Assembly: GCF_000455485.1 (NCBI RefSeq)
Contig: NZ_CBQR020000096.1
Location: forward strand, 1 to 64,000
Length of the DNA stretch: 64,000 nucleotides
Origin: Gorillibacterium massiliense
Lineage (GTDB): Bacteria; Bacillota; Bacilli; Paenibacillales; NBRC-103111
Direction of reading: 5' to 3'
Shown here: positions 26,693 through 35,780 of the stretch, piece by piece
Position numbering within the stretch: the first letter of the stretch is position 1
How the letters are laid out: each line of letters begins with the position of its first letter
Position numbers and translations under genes: made by a program
The notes under the pieces: generated by a model
What the model was told of the DNA's origin: nothing
Seen by the model: the letters and a program-made list of their open reading frames with translations, nothing else
The model's database searches: none

Positions 26693-27271
26693 ATGGGCTT
26701 TCCTTCTGCGATATCCATCGCCCAGCGCTGGGTCGCCGAGCGCCTAGGGGCCGGAGAGCCGGCTATTGACGCTACAGCCGGAAATGGCGTGGACACGCTC
26801 TTTCTAGCCAAACAATCCGGGGCAAGAGGTACGATATACGCCTTCGACATTCAAGCCGTAGCCTTGGAGCAGACGCAAGAGCGGATTTCTAGCGAGAACG
26901 CTGGGCCGTTGGCAACAGTGAAGCTTATTCACCGCTCCCACGACGGAATGGCGGAGGAAGTCCCGTCAGATCACCATGGCCGGATTGCCGCCGTGATGTT
27001 CAATCTGGGGTATCTGCCGGGCAGCGACCAGGTCGTCATTACCAACCCCGCTTCCACACTTCCCGCCCTTCAAGCCGCCCTGGGCCTGCTGAGGAAAAAC
27101 GGCGTTTTGACCATCGTTCTCTACCCCGGCCACCCCGGCGGACACGAGGAAGCGGAGGCTGTGGAAGCGTGGGCAGCAGGCTTAGACCCGCTGACGGCGG
27201 AAACGCTGCTCTATCGTTTCCTCAACCGGGCTAAGTCGACTCCTTACCTGCTTGGAATCATCAAAAAGTAA
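26693..27271 (+). CDS. mnmM: SAM-dependent methyltransferase of the YtqB family, MnmM
   Basis: 192-residue Rossmann-fold methyltransferase with SAM motif IDATAGNGVDTLFLAK and the family motif FNLGYLPGSD (NLGY at about 104-107). The B. subtilis orthologue methylates the 5-aminomethyl group of wobble uridine in tRNA. It starts 3 bases after mnmL and its GGGAGGGG ribosome site lies inside the mnmL end, so expression is coupled. Confidence 0.85.
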   Translation: MGFPSAISIAQRWVAERLGAGEPAIDATAGNGVDTLFLAKQSGARGTIYAFDIQAVALEQTQERISSENAGPLATVKLIHRSHDGMAEEVPSDHHGRIAAVMFNLGYLPGSDQVVITNPASTLPALQAALGLLRKNGVLTIVLYPGHPGGHEEAEAVEAWAAGLDPLTAETLLYRFLNRAKSTPYLLGIIKK

Positions 27272-27288
27272 AATAGATGCAGCCTTCC

Positions 27289-27351
27289 GGAATCGTGACA
27301 GCGAATCCGTAACTTAGCTTATCTTACGGAATCACTATAGCGAATCCGTCA
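27289..27351 (+). repeat. Tandem pair of imperfect palindromic repeats
   Basis: Two copies about 23 bases long, 39 bases apart (27289-27311 and 27328-27350), share GGAATC-n3-A-n-AGCGAATCCGT. Each copy is itself nearly palindromic (CGGAATC ... GAATCCG). They fill the spacer between mnmM and manA and look like a dispersed REP-type element. Confidence 0.6.
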
Positions 27352-27378
27352 TTTTATAGAGAAAAGAGGAGTAGCGGC

Positions 27379-28344
27379 ATGAAACCTTATCCATTAAAAT
27401 TCAATCCCGAAATGAAGGAACGCGTATGGGGTGGCCGAGCGCTGGAGCGCTATGGCCTCGACCTTCCCGAAGGAAAAATCGGTGAGGGCTGGATGATCGG
27501 TGATCATCCCAACGGCACCACCAAAGCGGACAACGGCGAACTGGCCGGTTTGGGACTGGACGAGATCCGCGAACGTTACGGCAAGGATTTCTTCGGTACA
27601 AAAGGGTACAAGGAAGACGCCCGTTTCCCACTTCTGATCAAGCTGCTGGATTGCCAGGACGACCTGTCCGTTCAAGTGCATCCGAACGATGATTATGCCG
27701 GCTTGCCGAAAGGCGAATTGGGCAAAACCGAGATGTGGTACATACTTGACGCCAAGCCGGGTGCGAAAATCATTTATGGATTAAAGGACGGCATCGGCCG
27801 GGAAGAAATGGAGAAAGCAATCCGTGAGGATCGGATCATGGATACGCTGCAAGAGGTTCCGGTGGAAGCGGGAGATTCTTTCTATATTCCGGCGGGAACC
27901 GTGCATGCCCTCTGCTCGGGCGTACTGGTTGCAGAAATTCAGCAAAATTCCGACACCACCTACCGTCTCTACGACTACAACCGCCCGGGACTGGACGGAA
28001 AGCCGCGCGAACTGCACATCGAGGACTCATTGAACGTCATCGCATATGAAGGTTCGGGAGCTACCCGGATGAAAACGGAGCAAAAGGAAGCCGGGAAATG
28101 GTTGACCCTAGCCCACTCCCCCTATTTCATCACCGAAAAAGGAACCGTTCGCGGTGAATGGGAACTTATGACGTCGGAAGAGTCTTTCACCATTCTCGTC
28201 ATTTGCGAAGGAACCGGCTCCATCCGTTGGGCCGACGGAACACTGAGTGTCAAGCCCGGAGAATGCTACTTGTTGCCAGCCAACCTGGGGGCTTACGGAC
28301 TGGACGGCTCCATGACCGTTCTGCGCAGCTATTTACCGGAGTGA
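27379..28344 (+). CDS. manA: Class I mannose-6-phosphate isomerase
   Basis: Zinc enzyme interconverting mannose-6-phosphate and fructose-6-phosphate. The 321 residues are of the short Bacillus type (ManA/Pmi/GmuF). Zinc ligands appear in LSVQVHPND (Gln, His), LGKTEMWYIL (Glu) and PAGTVHAL (His). AGAGGAG precedes ATG. It connects mannose use, or nucleotide-sugar synthesis, with glycolysis. The gene is monocistronic with its own terminator. Confidence 0.94.
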   Translation: MKPYPLKFNPEMKERVWGGRALERYGLDLPEGKIGEGWMIGDHPNGTTKADNGELAGLGLDEIRERYGKDFFGTKGYKEDARFPLLIKLLDCQDDLSVQVHPNDDYAGLPKGELGKTEMWYILDAKPGAKIIYGLKDGIGREEMEKAIREDRIMDTLQEVPVEAGDSFYIPAGTVHALCSGVLVAEIQQNSDTTYRLYDYNRPGLDGKPRELHIEDSLNVIAYEGSGATRMKTEQKEAGKWLTLAHSPYFITEKGTVRGEWELMTSEESFTILVICEGTGSIRWADGTLSVKPGECYLLPANLGAYGLDGSMTVLRSYLPE

Positions 28345-28372
28345 CCGAAACGAGTTGCCTGCGAAAATATAC

Positions 28373-28407
28373 GAAAGCCGACTTCCCCAAGGGAAGCCGG
28401 CTTTTTG
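28373..28407 (+). terminator. Terminator of manA
   Basis: AAAGCCGACTTCCC pairs with GGGAAGCCGGCTTT and continues TTTGCTTTT. Confidence 0.85.
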
Positions 28408-28438
28408 CTTTTACGAGCTGAAACAGATCGATGACCGC

Positions 28439-30664
28439 TTATCTTGTTCCCCGTTCTCCGTCGGCGGTACCAGGTTTTCCTGGCCAGAAAGCCGCCCTAC
28501 CCAAAACGACGGTAATGGCGGGAACGAGAAATGGGCGAACCAAGAAGGTATCCAGCAAAACGCCGATGGCGGTAACAAGGCCGAATTGAAGCAGCACTTG
28601 GATGGGCAGTGTCGTCAACACCGCAAAGGTCCCCGCCAGAATCAACCCGGCGGATGTGATGACGGAACCCGTTTGGGCAACGCCTTCCCGAATGGCCTGC
28701 CTTATGGGCATACCGGCTTTGGCTTTTTGCCAGATGCTCGAGATCATGAAGATGTTGTAATCCTCACCCAAAGCGACGAGGAAGACAAAGGAATAGAGCG
28801 GAATCGCGCCTTGTATGGCTTCGGCACCGAACCCGTAATGCAGGATAATCCAACCGAGTCCTAAGGCAGAGAAAAACGACAGGAGCACCGTCAGCACCAG
28901 ATAGACGACCGCCGTAACCGATCGCAGGTACAAAAGCAGCAACAGGGCGATCAAACCGAGAATAACGGGAACGATGATATCCGTGTCGCGATCGGTGAAA
29001 TGCCGATTGTCGTACTGGGCGGCGGTTTGTCCGGCAACCCACACCTTATCGGCAGGAGAGGCAATGCCATCATGCCCTAATGCTTCCTCCAGTGCGGAAC
29101 GGACTTGCGGGATCACGGCCATCGCTTCGCTGGAGTAGGGATTGATGTCGAATTCAAGGGTGTAAGCGACGATTGATGGATGCTCTTTCCCCTGCTGCGG
29201 CTCCGACACGCTGGCGATATGGGGCAAGGTCGCGAGCTTATCTTTCAGGCTCGCTGCTTTCCCCTCGGTATCGGCGATAGCCGTGACTGGCGCTAATTGG
29301 CCGGGCGTAAACTTGTCGGCGATGACCGCAAAGCCCTCTCTAGAGGGGATATCTTTCGGGAAGGAGGAAAGCAGATCATAGGACATTTTGATCTGCGGAA
29401 CGAAAGCCGCACATGCACCCAGAAGGATAATCGTGACGACGACAATCTGCCAAGGCTTGGCGGTAACCGCGTTGCCGACCTTCTGGCCGAACCCGCCGGT
29501 CCTGCGCGGTTTGGGCTCTGGCTTCCCCTTAAGCGCAGCGCGCTGACGGTTCATCTCCGGGGTTCTGGGGATAAAGGGATAAAAGGAAGCTCTGCCGAAA
29601 ATGGCCAACAGGGCAGGAACCAGCGTCAAACTGGCCAATCCCATGATCAGGATGGACAAGCTGAAGGGAACGGCAAAACGGTGATAAGCTCCATATTTGG
29701 CAAGCAACAAGGCGAAAAGAGATAGCACGACGGTCAACCCGCTCATGGCGATAGCTCCCGCGGAGCCCCGCACCGATTGGAACAGAGCGCGCCGCGGATC
29801 GGACTGCTCCGTGAGTTCCTGGCGGAAGTGAGCCACCAGAAACAGGCAATAGTCCGTCCCGGCGCCGAATAAAAGCACGGTCATAATAGAGATCGCCTGG
29901 GAATCGACGGTGATCACGCCGGCCTCAGCTAGTTTGCCTAAAATCGGACCGACCAGACCGTAGGCGAAGCCAACGGCGATAATCGGAATAATCGCTAAGA
30001 GCGGGGAACGGTATATAAGCAACAAAAGGACCAGCACCAGCGACACTGTTGCGATCAATAACGAAACGTCCGCGTTTTTGAACAGCCCAGTAGCGTCGAT
30101 GGATATTCCCACCGGCCCCGTCACGCGAGCGCTTAGCTTGCCGTCATCGCGGACATCGGCGGCAAAAGGATCGGTGCCGAAACCTTCATGAACCCTCGTC
30201 TTCAAGCTATCTAGGCTCGTTTTCAATTTACTTGCGTCTAATCCTTTTGCAAACAAAACGGGCAGCACAAGGGTGGAACCATCCTGCGAGAGAGTCGCCT
30301 TAAGCGCCGGAAGCGGCATCCGGTGAAGCGGAACCACCGAAGTTTGATCCGGCAACGGCTTTTGCTCCAACTCCTCCGTCAGCTTTTGCATATTGGTCAG
30401 ATCTTCATTAGACAAGCCTCCCGACCGATGCCACACCAATAGCGCGGGGACTCCCTCGCTGCCGGGAAATTCTCTTGCCATAATGGCATCGGCTTGAACC
30501 GATAATGAATTCTGTGGAAGGTTAGCGGCACCATTATCTTCTTCCTTGTTGACGGACGGCCACGTCATGGACAACGCTCCAACCAAAAGAATCCATACAA
30601 GCAGCGTCACCCACTTGCTCTTCGGCCCGGCCACCCATCCTGCGAAACGTTCCAATCCTTTCAT
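28439..30664 (-). CDS. MMPL/RND-family transporter (YdfJ-like)
   Basis: 741-residue membrane exporter with two repeats, each having one helix, a large extracytoplasmic loop and five helices. Features include the first helix at WVTLLVWILLVGALSMTWPSVN, the GTDYCLFLVAHFRQEL segment and its second-half counterpart ALGEDYNIFMISSIWQKAKA, with acidic residues of the proton relay. B. subtilis YdfJ has the same length and order; substrates could be lipids, drugs or a siderophore. I use ATG at 30662-30664 behind GGGGGGAGCGAC. The frame also runs in-frame through the leader to 30805. A terminator-like hairpin sits just before the ribosome site. Confidence 0.88.
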   Translation of the reverse strand: MKGLERFAGWVAGPKSKWVTLLVWILLVGALSMTWPSVNKEEDNGAANLPQNSLSVQADAIMAREFPGSEGVPALLVWHRSGGLSNEDLTNMQKLTEELEQKPLPDQTSVVPLHRMPLPALKATLSQDGSTLVLPVLFAKGLDASKLKTSLDSLKTRVHEGFGTDPFAADVRDDGKLSARVTGPVGISIDATGLFKNADVSLLIATVSLVLVLLLLIYRSPLLAIIPIIAVGFAYGLVGPILGKLAEAGVITVDSQAISIMTVLLFGAGTDYCLFLVAHFRQELTEQSDPRRALFQSVRGSAGAIAMSGLTVVLSLFALLLAKYGAYHRFAVPFSLSILIMGLASLTLVPALLAIFGRASFYPFIPRTPEMNRQRAALKGKPEPKPRRTGGFGQKVGNAVTAKPWQIVVVTIILLGACAAFVPQIKMSYDLLSSFPKDIPSREGFAVIADKFTPGQLAPVTAIADTEGKAASLKDKLATLPHIASVSEPQQGKEHPSIVAYTLEFDINPYSSEAMAVIPQVRSALEEALGHDGIASPADKVWVAGQTAAQYDNRHFTDRDTDIIVPVILGLIALLLLLYLRSVTAVVYLVLTVLLSFFSALGLGWIILHYGFGAEAIQGAIPLYSFVFLVALGEDYNIFMISSIWQKAKAGMPIRQAIREGVAQTGSVITSAGLILAGTFAVLTTLPIQVLLQFGLVTAIGVLLDTFLVRPFLVPAITVVLGRAAFWPGKPGTADGERGTR

Positions 30665-30675
30665 GTCGCTCCCCC

Positions 30676-30700
30676 CAAAAAAGCCGCCCTTCGGCGGTTT
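30676..30700 (-). terminator. Hairpin plus T-run directly before the MMPL ribosome site (attenuator candidate)
   Basis: Minus-strand CCGCC-GAAG-GGCGG followed by CTTTTTTGGGGGGAGCGAC and ATG. The T-run touches the Shine-Dalgarno, so RNA reaching the start codon must read through an intrinsic terminator. Confidence 0.6.
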
Positions 30701-30737
30701 TCTATTCCAGTTAATAGAAATCTTATGATTCTCGTTC

Positions 30738-30767
30738 ATTATATCCATCGAAAGCAAAGGGAAGCAA
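30738..30767 (-). promoter_or_regulatory. Candidate MMPL promoter
   Basis: Minus-strand TTGCTT (30767-30762), 18 bases, TATAAT (30743-30738); transcription would start about 60-70 bases before the start codon, upstream of the attenuator hairpin. Confidence 0.5.
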
Positions 30768-30818
30768 ATCCAATGACATGGCGATGATCGGCGTTTCCTC
30801 TGCAATTAAAACAGCCGC

Positions 30819-30862
30819 CAAAAAAAAGAAGCGGATAGGCGCGCCGCCTATCCGCTTCTTTT
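30819..30862 (-). terminator. Terminator of the B12-binding radical SAM gene
   Basis: A 15-bp stem (AAGAAGCGGATAGGC and its complement) followed by eight T on the minus strand. Confidence 0.9.
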
Positions 30863-30880
30863 TGTGTCTTTCCGTAGATA

Positions 30881-32671
30881 TCATTTATCTGCAGGTATGG
30901 CGAAAAACTCCACCTTTTCCCCGCTCGGAGCGAAGTAAGCCAAGAGGATACTGCTCCGGCTGCAATCGATTTGCGATTCCTGCCAATACCGGCCCAGATC
31001 GAAAGGCACGAATTCCGCCATCACATGCTTGTGCAACTCCCTCTCCCCCAGCCCCAGTTCGGCAAAACGCGGAGAGACAAGACCCGGGTTGTCCGCCAGT
31101 TTGCGGTAGATATCCCCTTGCCGCTCTTTGCCCAGTTGGAATTCCCACCACATTTTCCGCGGCTTATACTTATGGCCCAGGAAGTAATCCAGCTTCATCA
31201 GACCTTCAATTACAGCCAGTTCCGTCGTACCCCGCTCCCGCAAAAACTGCTGCAGCCGGGAAAACAAATCCTCCAACTGGTGACCGGTCTTCTGCCAGCC
31301 GCGCTCTTCCGTGTAGTCTCCGAATTCCTGAAAAAAGTCATAGGGCGTCTCAAAGCACCGCTCAATCAAAAACGTCACAGAGTGATCCAGCCGGTGGCTG
31401 TTCCAGTATTTTTCCAGTACATCCTCCACACGTTTGATCCGCACGATATCGGAAAAGGGCATGACATCGTTGCCCAATATTTCATAAGGCGCATGGTCCA
31501 TGTAGACATAGCCGTATTTATCCGCATCCCTACGCATGCCCGTTCCCCGCAGCATTTTCAAAAAACCGAGCTGCAGCTCTTCGGGACGCAGCGCGAACAC
31601 ATCGTTGAAGGTTTTGCGGAAGGAATGATAATCTTCACCCGGCAAACCGGCGATCAGGTCCAGGTGCTGGTCGATCTTGCCGCTATCTTTCACGGCATTT
31701 ACCGTGCGGGACAACTTGGTAAAATTTTGCCGCCGCTTCACCAGCTCATTGGTGGCATCGTTGGTCGACTGCACGCCGATTTCAAAACGGAAGATGCCAG
31801 GAGGCGCGTTTTCCGCCAGAAAGCTCAGCACTTCCGGACGCATGATGTCCGCGGTGATTTCAAACTGGAAGACGCATCCTCGGTGATTTTTGATGAGAAA
31901 ATCGAACATTTCCAGGGCATAGTCCCGTTTGATGTTAAAGGTGCGGTCGACGAATTTGATCAGCTTCGCGCCATTGTCGATCAAATACAGCAGATCCGCC
32001 TTAGTCCGTTCGATATCGAAATAGCGGACTCCAGTCTCCACGCTGGACAGGCAGAACTGGCAGTTAAACGGACATCCCCGGCTTGTCTCAAAATACACGA
32101 CCCGATTCGGCAGCTCTGCCAAATCCTCCGGGAACCGATAAGGAGAAGGAATTTCGTCAAGCGGAAGCTTCAACCGCGGCGGATTCAACCTGACTTTGCC
32201 CTCCTTGCGGTGGGCGATTCCTTCTACTGCGGAAAAGTTGCCGACATGCCGGCCTTTATCCACCTCCCGCAGCAGGTGCAGGAAGGTTTCTTCCCCTTCT
32301 CCCATGACGATATAATCGACTTCCGGCTCCTTTTCCATCCAATAGTCCGTATCGTAGGAAACTTCCGGCCCCCCCAGCACAATGACGAGCTCCGGCATAA
32401 TCTTTTTCAGCATCCGGACGATCCGGAGCGTCTCTTCGATATTCCATATATAGCAGGAAAACCCGACTACGTCGGGCCCCAGTCGAAACAAATCGGATAC
32501 GATGTTCATGAGAGGATCTTTTATTGTAAATTCGACCATGGTTACATCAAATTCGCTGCCGCAATGAGCCTTCAACAACCGGAGCGATAAAGCGGTATGG
32601 ATATATTTCGCGTTAAGCGTCGATACGACGACGTTCAACTCACTTCTTTTCAAGGCACTCCCTCTTTCCAT
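30881..32671 (-). CDS. B12-binding-domain radical SAM protein (DUF4080-type)
   Basis: 596 residues with an N-terminal cobalamin-binding-like Rossmann domain (LNVVVSTLNAKYIHTALSL ... DVVGFSCYIWNIEETLRI), a radical SAM core with CPFNCQFC (about residue 200), and a C-terminal DUF4080-like part. Similar proteins occur widely in Bacillota and clostridia without an assigned reaction. ATG at 32669-32671 has AAGGGGA 10 bases upstream; a TTG six codons later (32653) with GAGGGAG before it is an alternative. The only neighbour on the same strand is a hypothetical gene 15 bases upstream. Confidence 0.85.
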   Translation of the reverse strand: MERGSALKRSELNVVVSTLNAKYIHTALSLRLLKAHCGSEFDVTMVEFTIKDPLMNIVSDLFRLGPDVVGFSCYIWNIEETLRIVRMLKKIMPELVIVLGGPEVSYDTDYWMEKEPEVDYIVMGEGEETFLHLLREVDKGRHVGNFSAVEGIAHRKEGKVRLNPPRLKLPLDEIPSPYRFPEDLAELPNRVVYFETSRGCPFNCQFCLSSVETGVRYFDIERTKADLLYLIDNGAKLIKFVDRTFNIKRDYALEMFDFLIKNHRGCVFQFEITADIMRPEVLSFLAENAPPGIFRFEIGVQSTNDATNELVKRRQNFTKLSRTVNAVKDSGKIDQHLDLIAGLPGEDYHSFRKTFNDVFALRPEELQLGFLKMLRGTGMRRDADKYGYVYMDHAPYEILGNDVMPFSDIVRIKRVEDVLEKYWNSHRLDHSVTFLIERCFETPYDFFQEFGDYTEERGWQKTGHQLEDLFSRLQQFLRERGTTELAVIEGLMKLDYFLGHKYKPRKMWWEFQLGKERQGDIYRKLADNPGLVSPRFAELGLGERELHKHVMAEFVPFDLGRYWQESQIDCSRSSILLAYFAPSGEKVEFFAIPADK

Positions 32672-32686
32672 GCTAGCTGTATCCCC

Positions 32687-33172
32687 TTATTGTACAGGAA
32701 AATGCCCATAGGGCAAATCAAGCAGCGGCGAGTGCCCCCCGTCTCCGGCAGTAAGCAGATTCCCGCTGAACCCATCTTTTCGGATCCGCACGAGCCATTC
32801 CAGCAGGGAATCTTCTTCACGGGGCAGCCATTTTAACTCTGTCTTCCGTTTTGCGGAGCCGATTGGAAGAGTCATTCCATTCGCAATCGCAGGTTCATCT
32901 CCTTCGACACTCTCATTCTCAGCCGGTAAAAGATCACCGGGTTCCTCCTGCATAAGAGCGAGCCCAAACGACTCCATGTCCACGCAAAATGTAAACGGTT
33001 GCAAATTTGTGCCGAATCCAGCGACGTAATCCCGGATATCCAATAACTTCCGTTCCAATCCCAGGATCGCCGCTGCCACCGCCAATCCATCGTCCCCCGC
33101 CTCGGCATCCAGAAGGCGACCTCTCATCACCTTCCATTCTTCCATCAAGCGGGCGGTTATGTAGAGGATCAC
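32687..33172 (-). CDS. Hypothetical protein upstream of the radical SAM gene
   Basis: 161 residues, acidic and soluble, with LLDAEAGDDGLAVAAAILGLERKLL near the N-terminus and a Gly/Pro-rich end (GGHSPLLDLPYGHFPVQ). No family recognised. I choose GTG at 33170-33172, which has GGGAGAG 8 bases upstream; another GTG nine bases earlier lies too close to that site. The 15-base gap to the radical SAM gene suggests co-transcription. Confidence 0.6.
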   Translation of the reverse strand: MILYITARLMEEWKVMRGRLLDAEAGDDGLAVAAAILGLERKLLDIRDYVAGFGTNLQPFTFCVDMESFGLALMQEEPGDLLPAENESVEGDEPAIANGMTLPIGSAKRKTELKWLPREEDSLLEWLVRIRKDGFSGNLLTAGDGGHSPLLDLPYGHFPVQ

Positions 33173-33294
33173 AACCCTCACTCTCCCGTCTCACTCATCT
33201 TTAATCCTACTTTACATGAGGAGTATGAAGGATGGATATGGAAATGATTACAAATTTTTTAAGCAATTTTAACGATTCGATTACAAAAAAAGCT

Positions 33295-34662
33295 TTAAGG
33301 TTTACCGAGAATCGATTCCGCCAACCGATTAACTTCGTTTTCCGTCGGTACCTCGCCACCATAACGGACGCCGCTATACAGAGTGGTTAATTCTTCGGAA
33401 GATGTTCCTGACAGATGCTTGCTCTTGGCAAGCTCTGAACCGTTTTCCAAAGGAGTAAGCCCCGGCCGGAACAGATATCCCTTCTGTACGGCGCGGCGCA
33501 AGGCCATCCGGTAGAGAAACCGAGCTTTCGCTTGGGTATCGGGCAATTGCTGCCACTTAGGCTCGCGCTTCAGCCGCTGTCTCCAGCTTTCCAGCAGCTT
33601 GCTCAGCTTTCGCGGCGCATCGGCCAAACCTAACAGCGATTCCTTTTCATCACTGTAGCTGTCGATATCCATCGTCCGGTCACGCTTCAGCCAGAGCAGC
33701 AGCTGGCGGAACTGGCGCACAAGATATGGAATTCCCCGCTTATACAATTGATAAAGGGCAGCGATAACCAGAGCAGCTATTATGCTGTAGGCAACAATCG
33801 TTGAGATGATTGTAAAAAGGTGGCTGTCCTTATGGGTGCTACCCGGAAGTGCGACAGATGGCTGCCGATGCGGAAGATTATCGTTCTTCTCCGAGACCAT
33901 TAAGGAGCCGAGAAAACCGATGAAGCGGAAAATGAGCACGGCTATCCAGCGAAGGAAGCGTTCTGCCTCCCGTTCCACCTGACGAAAATAGGAAACCGCA
34001 AGCACAACGACGAAGAGCGCCGCCACCCAGATCCGGCTTTTTCGCAGCAGGGATACGTTATGAGCGGTGGCATGTACGTCTTTCTTGCCGGCTACCCGCA
34101 GATTGAACCGGTTGTGACGCAGCAAAGCGACCAAGAGCGCGGCAAGTCCCGCGATATTGATCCACCGGCTATAGCCTTCAAGGGGCGGGAGGGAGCGTGC
34201 CAGAAAAGGAGTGACGAGGTAGAGTGAGAAAACAAGGTAGATCACTTCGTCAGCCATCATCGCATCCCTGTGCCAATAGGCGAATCCCTGGGACCTCAGG
34301 GCATATACAAAACCGAGAACCCAAAGGACGATAGCCGCCCATAAAGGTTCCTCGCCGCTTCTCCACAAAAAAGCAAGTCCTCCACAAACGGCGCAAATCA
34401 GCGCGATCTCCATGAGACGCAGAACGAACCGGATGATCCCTTTCCAGCTTGGTTTAGGAATATAGGCGATCAAATATCCGGTCAAACCAAACGCCGGTAA
34501 AAGTAAAGCAAAGAGCAGAGGATTGACTTCCGGCGAAAAATACCGGTCCATCACAAGCAGCAGAGGAAAGAAAAACAAAGCTTCCATCAAAAGGTTCAGC
34601 ACAATCCAGGGAAGCTGCCGGATAGAAATCCTTTGCGGCGCTTCTTGAAATTTAGCCGGCAT
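33295..34662 (-). CDS. Membrane protein with C-terminal DUF4129-like domain
   Basis: 455 residues with about eight membrane helices in the first 290 residues, then a cytosolic stretch rich in Arg/Lys and a C-terminal DUF4129-type segment (AKARFLYRMALRRAVQKGYLFRPGLTPLE). In Bacillus the third gene after moxR and the DUF58 gene encodes a transglutaminase-like protein with a DUF4129 tail; here the transglutaminase core (Cys-His-Asp) is not visible, so only scaffold and tail remain. ATG at 34660-34662 follows GGGGAGAG, and the gene overlaps its upstream neighbour by 11 bases. Confidence 0.7.
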   Translation of the reverse strand: MPAKFQEAPQRISIRQLPWIVLNLLMEALFFFPLLLVMDRYFSPEVNPLLFALLLPAFGLTGYLIAYIPKPSWKGIIRFVLRLMEIALICAVCGGLAFLWRSGEEPLWAAIVLWVLGFVYALRSQGFAYWHRDAMMADEVIYLVFSLYLVTPFLARSLPPLEGYSRWINIAGLAALLVALLRHNRFNLRVAGKKDVHATAHNVSLLRKSRIWVAALFVVVLAVSYFRQVEREAERFLRWIAVLIFRFIGFLGSLMVSEKNDNLPHRQPSVALPGSTHKDSHLFTIISTIVAYSIIAALVIAALYQLYKRGIPYLVRQFRQLLLWLKRDRTMDIDSYSDEKESLLGLADAPRKLSKLLESWRQRLKREPKWQQLPDTQAKARFLYRMALRRAVQKGYLFRPGLTPLENGSELAKSKHLSGTSSEELTTLYSGVRYGGEVPTENEVNRLAESILGKP

Positions 34663-35764
34663 TGCTGATCTCTCCCCTCTCCTGCTTATCGGCATTATCA
34701 GTCAGCAAGACTTCGACGGAATTCCCGTTTTCCTGTAGCCGTTCAATCTGCAGACGAATTTTGTCGGACAGGAAAGGGGTAATCAGAAGATAATCCCGAT
34801 TGGAAACTCCCATGCCCACGTCCTCCTCGAGAAAGATCTCGAAGGGCAGCACCCGGGCAATCTCCAACTTGGCCATCGTCTCCAAAATGGCGTTCATCTG
34901 CTCACCGCCGCCTTCCGGCGCGATCCGCACACATTCACCCGGTCTATCCAATGTCACTCCGTTAAAACCGAACCCGCAAGGAATCCCCTTGGCAAGAGCA
35001 AAATCGGCGATGGTGGCGGCGTAGGATATCCCAAGCTCAACCAGCTCAGGGTCGGTGACGGCAGCCCACATGTTTTCCGACACTTCAACATTAACGCAAA
35101 CCACCAAACGCGGATCGGCGGTGTAATCCCTTTTGTTAACCTGAAGCCTTCCACTGCGGGCGGTGGCCTTCCAGTTCACCCGGTTCATAGCATCGCCGTA
35201 TTGGTACTCCCGTACGCCTGCAATCAGGAACGGATCGTCGACGATCCAGCGGCGCACCGTCAAATCTCCCATCCAGCTGTGAGAAGGAAACGGGATATCG
35301 GAAAGGGAAACCGGCTTCGGAAAAACGAGAAGATCGGCATGGGTTTCGAGGCTTTTGGACGCAGCCTGTCCACCGATCATATCCCCCGCCGACATCGCCG
35401 CCGTACGCAATCGGTACCACCCCCGCTTGTCACAGGTCACCACATGGCGGCGGGTAATCTGGGTATAAGACATGAGGCTGAAAATACTTTTATGATTCTG
35501 GTAATAAGTGCCGGAGCTTGTGTCCAGGTTTGTCTGGTTCTGAAAGCTGAGCCCGATATGAATGGTCGATTCGATACGCAGCCAAGGCAGCGGCAGAAGC
35601 TTGCGGTTGGCGATGGTCTCCACCAGTTCCACTTGATCCCCTACGAAACACCGTTCGACGTTGAATTTGCGGTCATACGTCACCTTCCGCAAAGCATACC
35701 GGCGAAAAAACATCGCTTGCAGACCAATAAAAACAATGGCGACAACGATGACCCAACTGATCAC
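34652..35764 (-). CDS. DUF58 domain protein (YeaD-like)
   Basis: 370 residues with an N-terminal membrane helix pair (ISWVIVVAIVFIGLQAMFF), an Ig-like/beta region and the DUF58 vWA-like domain with signature REYQYGDAMNRVNWKATARSGRLQVNKRD. Such proteins act with MoxR ATPases in envelope or sporulation-related assembly. The GTG at 35762-35764 with GGCGGG just before it and 16 bases after moxR is the likely start; the frame extends to 35869 over moxR sequence. The second gene of a three-gene operon. Confidence 0.85.
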   Translation of the reverse strand: MISWVIVVAIVFIGLQAMFFRRYALRKVTYDRKFNVERCFVGDQVELVETIANRKLLPLPWLRIESTIHIGLSFQNQTNLDTSSGTYYQNHKSIFSLMSYTQITRRHVVTCDKRGWYRLRTAAMSAGDMIGGQAASKSLETHADLLVFPKPVSLSDIPFPSHSWMGDLTVRRWIVDDPFLIAGVREYQYGDAMNRVNWKATARSGRLQVNKRDYTADPRLVVCVNVEVSENMWAAVTDPELVELGISYAATIADFALAKGIPCGFGFNGVTLDRPGECVRIAPEGGGEQMNAILETMAKLEIARVLPFEIFLEEDVGMGVSNRDYLLITPFLSDKIRLQIERLQENGNSVEVLLTDNADKQERGEISNAG

Positions 35765-35780
35765 GGCAATCCCGCCTTTG

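Noticed and set aside
30971-32590. 539-codon plus-strand frame opposite the B12-binding radical SAM gene
   Set aside because: The minus-strand gene has CxxxCxxC and B12-domain motifs and a perfect terminator; the plus frame has none.
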